This document shows positions 1-10,025 of a DNA stretch of 36,268 nt, in pieces. Location: NCBI GenBank assembly GCA_015657535.1, contig JADHZB010001174.1, positions 15,401 through 51,668 on the forward strand, in the 5' to 3' direction. The notes under the pieces were generated by a model, which was not told where the DNA came from, searched no databases, and saw only the letters and a list, made by a program, of their open reading frames with translations. The translations under genes and the position numbers were made by a program. Position 1 is the stretch's first letter. Each line of letters starts with the position of its first letter. Source of the DNA: Nephromyces sp. MM_2019 (lineage: Eukaryota; Apicomplexa; Aconoidasida; Nephromycida).

Positions 1-263
1 CCCCCTCCCAACGTCATCTCCCCGCATAGCACACCCCCCCTTTATCGCCTATCACCCCAGATGAGCACCACCGCTGCGTTGTGTGTGTTTTTCAGATATT
101 TTTGGCGGAATGTGTTTCTTCCTTAGCAGATAGTCGGATTTCTTGTTGGCTGGCAATTATCCTCTCGTGTGTTTAGCATATATTAATGTGTGTGTCTGCG
201 TTTTGTTCCCACGTTTGCAAGTGTATTAAGCTCCCTTCTTAACCTACTCTTTACTGCTTATAG

Positions 264-3200
264 GTTGTGTGTTGGGGGAGTTATTGCTTGGGAAACCGCT
301 GTTTACTGGTACATCTAGTATGGATCAGCTGATTATGATTATTCGCGTTCTTGGGACTCCTACTATGACGCAGATGTATTCAATGAATCCTGGTTATACA
401 GAGTTTCGCCTACCTGATATACCCCCTAGAAAGCTAGAGGAAGTGAGTCGATGTGTGTGTGTTGGTTTTTGTGGGTTGGAATATGAGCAGATGGGAGTGG
501 GGGGAGTTCAATGGGTGGGAGATTGGTTGCGGTGTGTGTTGGTGGGGATTTTTTTTGCTGTGGGTTTCAGGAAAGGTGGGAAGTTTGGTTGCGGTGTGAG
601 TTGAGGTGTGTGTGTGAGTTGAGGTGTGTGTGTGAGTTGAGGTGTGTGTGTGAGTTGAGGTGTGTGTGTGAGTTGGTGTGTGTGTGAGTTGAGGTGTGTG
701 TGTGAGTTGGTGTGTGTGTGAGTTGAAGTGTGTGTGAGTTGAGGTGTGTGTGTGAGTTGGTGTGTGTGAGTTGAGGTGTGTGTGTGAGTTGAGGTGTGTG
801 TGTGAGTTGGTGTGTGTGTGTGAGTTGGTGTGTGTGTGAGTTGAGGTGTGTGTGTGAGTTGGTGTGTGTGTGAGTTGGTGTGTGTGTGAGTTGGTGTGTG
901 TGTGAGTTGAGGTGTGTGTTTTCTTAGTGGCTGTATCTGATGTGCGTTTCTGGCGTATGCGTGGGATTGTGCGTGTTTGTGTGCATGCTGACGAATATGC
1001 TAGTTTGTGTGATGTTTTTACCTCTAATTTTTCTATGTTAAAATGTAAGGATAAAAACATAATGTCTTCAGAGATTTTGGTTACGCTTCTTCCCTGAAAT
1101 TCGCACACAATTTTGCCTCATATCTTTCTGTGTGTGCGTACTATTTTCGGGTAATTTCAGGTATTCAGTAAGAATGTATCCAAGGCTGCCATCGATCTAC
1201 TTAAGAAATTTTTGCAATACGAACCAGAAGCAAGAATTCCTGCCTTAGAGGTGCTACTACTCGCTTGTGTGTGCGTGCGAATTTCGCAGTATGTTTCTTC
1301 CTTGTTTTAGCTCTTATTGCTCATGAAAGGAATCTTCAAAAAGTTTTTTAATGGGATGATATGAGAGAGCGGAAGAAGCGTTTTTTTAACCGATGAAAAA
1401 AGTTAGGAAGAAACCATGTTATGTGCACATACACACACCAACACTAATATACACACGCTTATAGATAGATACTAACATGATTATAGAGCCATACGCGCAC
1501 ACCCCCATAGACACACGAACGCATACTGGAAGGAGGCATATACGCACTGGAAGTGGATATACGCAGATAGCCATGCGCACATATATGCACAGGCATATCT
1601 ACACGGATATAAAGACATGCATACCCACACACACGCACACACGCACACACACACACACACACACACATTATGAATTTGCCTATATACAAGCTTGTAGATG
1701 CGCAAACGTGAGATGAGGGACTGATAGGTGCACGAACAGAAAATTCTCTAAATTCCTAGAAATTGACAGCGAATCCTAGTGTGAGTTGGTGTGTGTTTGG
1801 AGGAAGAAGAGGAATTAAAATGCCAAAGAAATGATGAGTGCCTCTTTGCAATGGAAAGCAAGGAAACTGATAAAGAATGTTTGCAGGCGTTTGAAATCCT
1901 AGCTGCTGAGCATTGCGTGAGGCAAATGCGTGTGCCGGTGGTATTGGGAGGTGTGGAGTAGGGAATGTAGAGAAAGGTAGTTAAGAGGAAGACGATGAAA
2001 ACGCAGATAGAGAAGAGAAACATAATCAAGAGGGGGACGGAAGAGGATGCTAAAGAAGAGGAAGGCAAAAAAGTTGAAGAAATTGAACAAGAGCATGCGG
2101 ATAGAGAAGCAGATTAATAAGAAAACAAAAACAGCACACAGAGAGAGCTAAATAACATGAAAATAACGAAGAAATTTGTGAAGAATTAGATGTAGAAAAA
2201 AGTGTTTGTAATCAGTTGATGCTTGCTCCTAGCTCAGGCGTGCTATCGGCTTGAGCAGCCTTTTTTTCTGTGTGCGTCACGTGTGTATCTTCCGCTTTCA
2301 CTGCCTTAAACCCCCTTGTTTGAGCCTTTCACTGCCTTGCAATTATGCCAGGCAGTTTTATTAGTGTTGTGTTATATTTTGGGTGTAATCTGTGCGATGA
2401 GCGTGAGTTTTTATGTAAATACACACCTCTGAATCCACGCTGGAAAAATATTTATATCGCAAAAATTCCAATCTCAATGATGTGGTTTCCAAAGTGTACA
2501 TAAACTCACTTCTATCTCACTAGCTTGTGAAATGTGTGTAGATACACTCACCTCTATCTCCATAGCTTGTGAAGTGGACATGCACTCGCTGCTCTATCTC
2601 TGGCTTAACAAACTTGTGTGTACGTACACCCACATCTTTTCTCTTTCCGTTTATTTTTGCATCCTCCATTTTGACTAAACTTTTCCTATCGAGTGAGTGC
2701 CATCCTCTTCATTCTTTTAGGCGAATTTTTTTTTGCCAGTGAAAAGTTTTTGAAAGATTATATCTGCGAGGCTCTTCTCTTGAAAATGTATCTTCTTACT
2801 GAACCCCTTTTTGTTTAAAACAGGCACTCTCTCATGAATTTTTTGATGAACTACGTAACCCAAAGGCGTGGTGAGGAGTCTAATAGCGACTTTGTGTGTG
2901 TTGGTCTCCATGTGCTAAGATTGGAAAAAAATTTCTTTTTTAATGCAGAAGAAAGTAGCGATGCATGCTCGATTGCTTAATTTTTGTGCGTTAATATCTT
3001 GATGATGCCTTGATTGTGTGCATTAAGATATGTATAGATGCCTGCGTGTACAGCAACACACATTCTCCATTGAAAAAATGTGCATTTTACTTGCTGAAAG
3101 CCTTTGGTTTACTTGCTTCAGTTCGTATATTCTTGTTTGCTTGTTTGAGGATTGGTTTCCTTCTTGTTTGAGAGATTCAGCGATTCTCTTTTCCTTTCAG

Positions 3201-3554
3201 TTATATGCTTATTTTCCTGTGAAACGTAGTTTTCTTCACTTATGAAACGTAGTTTTTTCCTTTTCAATTGTACCCCTCTCACCCATTCAGCATCGTACCC
3301 CTCTCACCCTCTCCCTAGACTTTCCAGCTCCACCTTATCCAATCCGTAGTTTTACACCTCACCCCCCCCATCTGCACCAAATTCACCCCTCCGCCTTCCA
3401 GCTCATTAGCATGCTTTGATATGATTCTGCTTGTAGCCTTATCAATGGAGATCCCCTTCCGGAGCTTTTTTCATTCAGTGAATCCGAACTGCAGCAAATG
3501 ACGAGTCATGCAAGACAGAAAGTTATACCTGCGTGGATGAAAAAAAAGTCGTGA
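264..3554 (+). CDS. GSK-3 family Ser/Thr protein kinase, C-terminal part (4 exons, 5' end outside window)
   Basis: Exons read 264-442, 1161-1250, 2824-2870 and 3437-3554 (TGA); codon phases agree at all three joins. Exon 1 continues a glycine codon from an exon off the left edge and gives [14 protein letters not shown], then VLGTPT, then [13 protein letters not shown], matching the GSK-3 stretch after the DxWSxGC motif. Exon 2 gives [19 protein letters not shown], exon 3 [13 protein letters not shown], and exon 4 [16 protein letters not shown] ending in WMKKKS. This is the C-lobe of the CMGC kinase fold; the ATP site and activation loop lie outside the window. GSK-3 kinases phosphorylate primed substrates in signalling and the cell cycle. 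The donor after exon 2 (GTGCTA) is weak. Introns 1 and 2 hold GT and CA repeats. Family assignment is confident; isoform cannot be told. Confidence 0.9.
443..1160 (+). repeat. GSK-3 gene intron with a GT-rich minisatellite
   Basis: The intron opens with GTGAGT at 443 and closes with a TTTCAG acceptor before 1161. From about 600 to 918 it is a tandem array of an 18-base unit of the form GTGTGTGTGTGAGTTGAG, mixed with a shorter 14-base variant lacking GAG. Long open frames on either strand here (for example repeated Thr-His on the minus strand) are by-products of the repeat and are not annotated. Confidence 0.9.
1251..2823 (+). other. GSK-3 gene intron 2, with (CA)n microsatellite
   Basis: Long intron between two confident kinase exons. 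It contains an interrupted CA tract at about 1,616-1,666 with CA-rich flanks from 1,425. The remainder is AT-rich unique sequence with short GT runs. Nothing else coding is supported. Confidence 0.8.
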
Positions 3555-3579
3555 AGATCCAAAGTGTTTTTTGTTTTAA

Positions 3580-4181
3580 TCAATAGCGCATGCAAGCAAG
3601 TGTATGCAGCTTGAAGATATAAAAAAGGATTGATTATCGCTATATTTGCAAGAATTTTCATGTTCATAAGCGCGCTTACCTTAATGCGGAAATTATTGCT
3701 GCATTTCTCCCGCTGCTGCTACCCGTTTATCCCTTGTAGAATTATGTTACCACACCGAAGGATGAATATTTTATAAGATAGCCCCTTCGAAGAGCTTTGC
3801 CCCTAGTGTGTATATGATGTCCATTCAGTCTCATAGAAGGCGAACGGCGAATTTGCAAGGCTTGAAGACCCGAAAAGTATGAAACTGGGCTTCACAGAGA
3901 TGATTTTGTGTTGAAAAAATTTCATCGCTCTAAGCATTATCCATCACCTTTTTAGAGGTCCCCCTTAATATTAATGATGGTGTTCGTATTAGTTTCTAAT
4001 ATGGTTACCAAAAGAGTATCTCTTCGTATCGTGGTTTCTGTGGTATTTAGATAATACGCATGAGCAGCTTTCAGTATGAAGATTGTATCCTCCGTAAGAT
4101 ATTACACGAATCCAAAGTGCCACAAAAAAATATGCAGTAAATCTTGTAGAGATCAACTAACCTGCGTCTCTCATGCCGCAT
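3580..4181 (-). CDS. small basic protein, unrecognised (tentative 5-exon model)
   Basis: Minus-strand exons that keep phase: 4181-4162 (ATG, MRHERR), 4037-4009 (NHDTKRYSF), 3860-3751 (LQIRRSPSMRLNGHHIHTRG, then KALRRGYLIKYSSFGV), an optional 3718-3680 (EKCSNNFRIK) and 3609-3580 (LHTLACMRY, TGA). The acceptors before 3860 and 3609 have good pyrimidine tracts. The donor at 4162 (CAG/GTTAGT) is the same type used in the thioesterase gene. The intron before 3718 would be only 32 bases, and that acceptor is a CAGCAG tandem, so the exon may be skipped. The product would be about 75 residues, rich in Arg and Lys, which would suit a small RNA-binding or ribosomal-type protein, but no family is recognised. 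The frame stays open upstream of the chosen ATG, so the start is uncertain. It ends 26 bases from the kinase stop, tail to tail. Confidence 0.4.
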
Positions 4182-4329
4182 GACTGATTTGTTGCTTTGA
4201 AAGCAGAAAACTATGTGTTGCAAGCCTTTCTTACTATGATTTTCTTCTGGTTCTGATGTGATGCTTTTGGTTCTTGTAGTTCTTGTGGATCTTTTAGTGC
4301 TTCTGGGTCCTTTTATATTTCTATTTCTT

Positions 4330-4500
4330 TTTTTTCTTGTTTTTTGGTTATTCTGATTGTGTTCTTGTTCTTCTCTCTTCTGCCTCTTTTGCTTCTCTCT
4401 TATTCTTCTCTCTTCTTCTCTCTTCTTATTATCTCTGCCTCTCCTCTCTTCTTATTCTCTCTTCTTCTCTCTTCTCTCTTCTTCTGGTTCATCTTTGTGC
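4330..4500. repeat. TTC/TCT-rich low-complexity tract
   Basis: The plus strand is a degenerate pyrimidine tract of TTCTTCTCTC type (purine-rich on the minus strand). Both strands show open frames of low-complexity Lys/Glu or Ser/Leu, which I treat as by-products of the tract. Confidence 0.8.
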
Positions 4501-6004
4501 GCGGAAAAAAAAAGTGACTATTCATACTTTTGAACGCAGCATTATTATACCTCCCTCCAAAAGAATTTTTTTTGGAGAGCTGACGAGGTGAAAACAATAG
4601 AAAGAATGATTGTGTATTTCATATCTTCCATTCCAATAGTCTGCCAGCGACTCACCATTGTGACTTTGAAGGAACTTCTTTTTTACTGCTAGGTTAATTC
4701 GCTAGGTATTAGCTAGTCGTTTATTGCCTACTTAAGGCATCCCTCTCATATAGATGCTGATGCAGTAAGAACCCAAAAGAAGCCATATTGCATAAAATGG
4801 TTGATGCATTGTTTTTCTCAGAATGAGCACTATTACCCTTCATCACTGAGGTATCCATGCATACGCATCCAAGACCTTGCTTGTAGATGTTATGTTAGGA
4901 ACTGAAAAAAGCTACATACGTATGCCCAGTTTAACCTGCAATTAAGACATGCATACTTTTCATCAGTGCAAAAGAGAAAATGATTATTCGCGCGGAGGGT
5001 GTGGATGCGTTATGTATGTGGTGATATGATGCGACTCCAAAAGTGCGAAGGCATCGGAAATTTTCCTCGGTAGCCCGCTGTAACGGCTAGATTTACCATG
5101 AATTCTCAGCCAGTTGTAGCGGTTAAATCAAGAAAAGGGCAAAAAGCTTGCATTTTTCGTTGCTGTCTGCTATGAAGAGATATACCGTCATGTCTCTGCC
5201 TTCTTCCTGCATTTAAGCAATGCTTTTTTTTGTTCTTCTGGGGGCCCTAGCTGTGGAATGATGTAGCTGTGCGACCCGTACATAGGTGCTTCTGATACTG
5301 GCACATATTTGTATATAGCGCTGATATATATCACTCGCTAATGAAAGATTTTCCGCATTTCCTTGGGCAATTCAAAAGTTTGGCTGATTTCTGGGGTGTC
5401 AATATGCTGAGTCTATGGATATTCCGTGAGTAATTTCAATGTGTTAGAAAAACTTAAACTCGTCTTTTCCTTGAACCATGATTTACCTTCGCGGCAGATA
5501 TCATGTAGTTTTTTTATCTGGTGCATTCAATGCTACTTACCGACGAGCTGCGATTAAGATGAACATACAGGCATGAGATATATATAAGATACTGCAGCAA
5601 AAAGACACAGCAGCAATGGTGTAAGGCCTTTTATTTGCAAGCTGGATTATTTTTTACTCCTTATAACCCTCAATAGTATATTCGGATTTCCTGATTTATG
5701 GAGTACCACGAAAGGAAGTGACTAGCCTTTTGGATTTTCTAATTTATCTAGTACTACGAAGGGAAACGACTTTTTTTTTGGCGTTGTCTTCTGTAGCTAA
5801 GGTGATCTGATGACGCCAAAGGATGAATGCTCGTAAACCTGAATTTCACGGACTTCCATGGTGTCATTAATTACTTCTATTCATTTGGGGCACGAATTGA
5901 TTAAGTCCCAAGGATTCATTAATAGCATTGCGCTCTTCGTATCTAGCACGAGCAGCTTCTTTGTCTTACGAAAAACGGAACTATATGTTTTTATTAGTTA
6001 TATT
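4501..6004. other. unique sequence without a confident gene
   Basis: AT-rich unique DNA. A minus-strand frame at about 4,668 down to 4,558 starts with ATG (MVSRWQTIGMEDMKYT) and runs 37 codons to a stop; it could be an upstream exon of the small basic gene but no join was found. An imperfect direct duplication of about 48 bases lies at 5,680-5,775. Nothing else was supported. Confidence 0.5.
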
Positions 6005-8296
6005 TTATCTTTTTTTCCTGTATCGACGCATATAAAGATATAAGATTAAGGCGAGAACACAGGCAGCGACAATTAAAAATCCTTTCATCATGGCTCTGTA
6101 GCCTGCCCATCGATGAGTAGGCTTTCCTATCAACGTGGTTTCACATAGCTGCCTTTCGTTATCTAGCATACACCCTGCATTTCATTTTTTAGATATGCCT
6201 GCCACTTGTTTGAACTCCTGGCCAAAGCAAATGGTGTATATCATAGAACCGTACCTATTGGCGTTAAGGAGTTTGGATTTATGGTAAATTGGAAACCGGG
6301 CTCCAGGGAGTCTAAGAATGCAATGCCGCACCGGTTTAGGCAATTATTTTTTAAGTATGCAGTAACTTCACATTAACAATTTACCGTTATTGCATTTGTG
6401 TTCCGCGCACGTACTCCTACGATTCGTGTGAGTCCCCATAAGTTTTTTCAGAGCCGAGTCACACTTACCAGCACTTGCAGCCTGGTCCGCAAGAAAATTC
6501 AGCAAGTTCCTCGCAGAGTGGATTCGCTGCATTTTTATTGGATGGAACGAGCAATTTGTGTGCCATAATATATTCCTATTTCTGAAAAAATCTAGCACAT
6601 ACCACCCACTATGCTGGTACCGACGGAACATATAACTCTTCCTTTATCCTTTGGACAACCTGAATCCTTTCGTAATATACGCGTCAGCTGCTCTTGAAAT
6701 TGTAGCAGTCACACGGCATTTCAAAGTGAATTCAATTAGCATGCGCCCGCGACATGATGCTTGCCGTCAGGTCCACTCATAGCCATGAAATTTTCCAATG
6801 ATCATTAGGCTCTATCCCAGTAGGGATATCATGAAGTCGATATTATTCACTAATTGCTCAATATGGATAAGCAAGAGAAGAACCTCTTATTTTACTACAG
6901 TTTTACCTATTGAAAAGGTGCCTTGCTCCGGGTCCCGTACCACTGAAGCAAGGGCGTGCAGCACCGGGCAGCGCAAAAGAACTCGGATATGATATCACTT
7001 CGACGTACAATGCGTTCTTCTACGGTAGCTACTTACTTCGAAAGCCAGCTTTAGCAATCTTGCTTCCACAAAAGCCGTTACAGTCCTGTAACATGCAAGT
7101 GACATATGTGCTTTATCATTATTTCAGTTCCATTCGCTTTGGCCGCAAGGCCATTCGGGTTGCAACCAATGATTATTAAAGTCAATGCATTGTTGTAAGT
7201 CAAAAACCTTGCATGAATAACGCTTTGCATACAATTTCTTAATATGTTACTCACATATCTATGAACGATTTGCGTGAACTATTCGTTGAATTTATAAATT
7301 ACCGAGAGACAAGAGTCACCAAGGCTAAGGCGCCTGTAACCAGAGGCAGGACAGAGTGGTATAAGCTCGGCTCGTTCTCTCGAGGATGGTACATTCTCCG
7401 AATTTATCAAGGGTGGGAAGTAGAGTAAAAACACAAAACTCAGCGCTAGTAGCAAAATGTGCTGCATTTTCACTCAAGCCATGTGCATAGGCAGTGATCC
7501 AGTTACAGGTCGGCGTGCGCCACTTTGATGTCTTCCAAAAAGAGCAACCTATAATTGAGGCAAGCCACTCCGAAACGATAACCGCCCGATATTATTCCAA
7601 CGCTTTTCGGCGAATTCTCATCACTCAAAGCATTTGCTGCGCACGCTTGAAATTTCTAGAGGTACAACACCGCAATACTAAAAGACTGTTGCTAATGCTT
7701 AAAGGCGTAACTTGAATGGAATTATCCGGTCACAGCTCCAAAGTAGCTTTGATAGCAGTAAATTCCCCTTGCTTGAGTTGTTTTTAGTAATCTTAGCAGG
7801 ATCCCTTTTATTGTACAAGAAATGCTTTTTCCTCGATGCTCACAACGGCGGAAAAAATCGTCTACGTACAAATTGAGTCGGCTCTACGCTAAAGCCTCAT
7901 AGAGGCTTGTATTAATTAAAATGCACCCCGCGAGCAGCGGTAGCTTCCTGTGACATTGTAATTAATTCTAAATTTCAATAATATCCACGACTCTCATGAC
8001 GACAAAACCTTTGAAACAATTCTTGCATTTCTATAATCAGTCCTGGCTCCTGGCAGACGGCCAGTGTACTTACACAGGTATCCAAGGCGCTTTCACCGTA
8101 AGGCTAATGCAATCGAAAGATTTGATGAGGAAAGCCAAAAGTAAAAATTCATTCACTTCCCCCCTTTGAAAATCGCAGTACCACCCACTGCCCATGTGGT
8201 TTATGTCAAGCCAAGCATGTTGAAACCATTGACGTTCTCATCTACAGCCACAAGCATGCAAAAAAATATGCTTCTCCTTTGCATGATATTTTACTG
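6005..8296 (-). CDS. cysteine-rich type I membrane protein, unrecognised, many very small exons (5' end not found)
   Basis: Thirteen minus-strand exons join in phase: 8296-8252, 8187-8157, 8103-8074, 7947-7927, 7883-7734, 7655-7507, 7333-7303, 7085-7037, 6659-6621, 6526-6469, 6416-6385, 6311-6255, 6102-6005 (TAA). The peptides include SKISCKGEAYFFAC, GWYCDFQRGE, PYGESALDTC, DCNGFCGSKIAKAGFR, CPKDKGRVICSVA, CEELAEFSCGPGCKCW and STCAEHKCNN. The last exon gives a hydrophobic segment (GFLIVAACVLALILYLY) followed by MRRYRKKR, a typical single transmembrane helix with a basic cytoplasmic tail. The ectodomain has about twenty cysteines, as in disulphide-rich surface proteins. Introns are mostly 40-190 bases, shorter than in neighbouring genes. 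The exon 6311-6255 is symmetrical and could be skipped. Further candidate exons lie at 8,300-9,500. No family was recognised; the exon chain is inference from phase and splice sites. Confidence 0.5.
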
Positions 8297-10025
8297 CTGT
8301 AATTAGCCTTTAATGAAGGGGTAAATTCTTATCGCTTTTTCTGGTGAATTCTAAAATTCCTATAACAAAATAAAAGCACCCATTTTTGAACGCTTTCAAT
8401 GTGTCTAGCTGGTAGCATTATCAATTCAATGGGAAATGAGGTTCACTCGCAGGCATGTTTTTACATCAAAATTAACCGCGTGGAAGCAACTTTCAAACCC
8501 GGTTTTCGGTGCCAATGCAGGCAACTTTTTCCAAGATTCAGCAAAGAGTTAATGTGCTCGGTAGAGCCCTAAAACTACTACCGTAGTAAGCTTCTAAACA
8601 AGCTCGAAACGTAGAAAAACAAAGGCTTTAATTCCACTGAAATATAACTACTTTTTGGCTATGACTCACTGGTCCGCAAATCAAGACACTAGTACCCGCT
8701 AGCTTCCTACAAAACAGTCTACTAAATTAAGCCAACAAACAAGTAAAATAGCATTGCACTGCAAAACACGTCAATACGGCAGAAAAAAACATGCGAATCA
8801 AGTGCACTTGGAGTATCCCTTCTCTAATTCTCAAATATAAAGACAATTCGCTGCGTTTTTCTTAAATGGCATTTTGCTTCAAACGCGCTGAATAGACAAT
8901 AGTGATAACCGTCAGGAAAATACATGCTTGACCTAGCTTTCGGCGGTGTAACTACTATATAAAACCTCTAAAGATTGATAATTCCCATGCCGAAAGATAT
9001 ATGGTAAGCAAACCTGTCTACAGGCAATTTACGATACTGAGGGACACAATTACCTATTAACGTTGCTTATTTATGAGAAAAAAATTCAGGTACAGTTTTG
9101 AATGCAAAGTACCATGCTTACTATAAAGGTATACCCAGAAAAATAACCGTGGGGAGACAGTCATACAAGTAAGTACAAAGTGGCAGCAATCTCCACTTGT
9201 CAATTATCTATTTACGAAGAAAATTTATAAACCATTTGTTTTACATGGTACCCGGCATAAAATTATTTCTGCTAATCACAACATGAATATTAAAAGACAG
9301 TTACCAATCCATAGTACGCTACGTGTCCTCACGCGATTATAATAATTGCTCTTACCTAAGTAGCATAAAAAGAAGTGTTATGAACTTTTTCCATGTATCT
9401 ACTAAAACACAGCTTGCTTGTGAACCTAGAGCCAACAGGAAACGGAAGGGTATAGAGATGAAAGACTAGCATCCCCATGAAGCTTTAAGAATGATATCCT
9501 AAAAAAAATTATGATTTCAACCGTAACATTTATCTGACTAGTTTATATTGCGAATACAGAGAACTAACACAGGTAACATAAGAAAATGAAATATATATAA
9601 ATCATAGGTGCCACGAAACTAGCATATTACAAGAACATCAGCACACTAAAAGGCTAACAGATATTGCGATGCTACAAAATTTTGTTCAAACGACCCAAAA
9701 TTAATCAGACAGCGATAAAAGACAAGGATCAAGCACTGATGTACTATCTCAATAACACACACAATACGTTAATCCTCCTAAAAATAAAAAGATGATGCTC
9801 CCGCATCTGAGTCATAAAGCACACTTTAGGAAAAACGTAGGATGTAAGGGGTTTTCCTTTTTTACTATGAAATTAGTTTACAATTGAAATGCACAAATAA
9901 AAAATTTAATTTTTAAAAAATAGCATGCGGTAAATAGTGTGTGCTTGGGGAAATTGACTCTTTTTTGCCTCTTTATTCCCAAGAACAAAAAATTTTTAAG
10001 GCCATTATCTTCTCAGCCAATCATA
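8297..10025 (-). other. AT-rich region with candidate upstream exons of the membrane protein gene
   Basis: On the minus strand several strong acceptors precede open stretches: about 9,427-9,357 (SQASCVLVDTWKKFITLLFM, ending at a GTAAGA donor), about 9,195-9,148 (WRLLPLCTYLYDCLPT), about 8,888-8,845 (AFEAKCHLRKTQRI) and about 8,760-8,725 (CNAILLVCWLNL). Some are hydrophobic and cysteine-bearing, like the gene to the left. I could not join them in one consistent phase, so they are reported only as candidates. Confidence 0.3.

Noticed and set aside
434..1108. Long minus-strand open frame rich in Thr-His-Ser
   Set aside because: It is the antisense of a GT minisatellite inside a confident kinase intron.
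6368..6631. 88-codon minus-strand open frame
   Set aside because: It runs across two introns of the cysteine-rich gene in other frames and its composition is unremarkable.
7279..7467. Minus-strand frame starting MQHILLLALSFVFLLYFPPL that looks like a signal peptide
   Set aside because: The stretch also fits as intron between the phase-compatible exons ending at 7,507 and starting at 7,333, with a strong pyrimidine-rich acceptor. The intron reading fits a longer chain, though an alternative start here cannot be excluded.
6005..8296. HAP2/GCS1 gamete fusogen identity for the cysteine-rich gene
   Set aside because: Type I topology and many cysteines are shared, but none of the conserved fusion-domain motifs could be identified with confidence.
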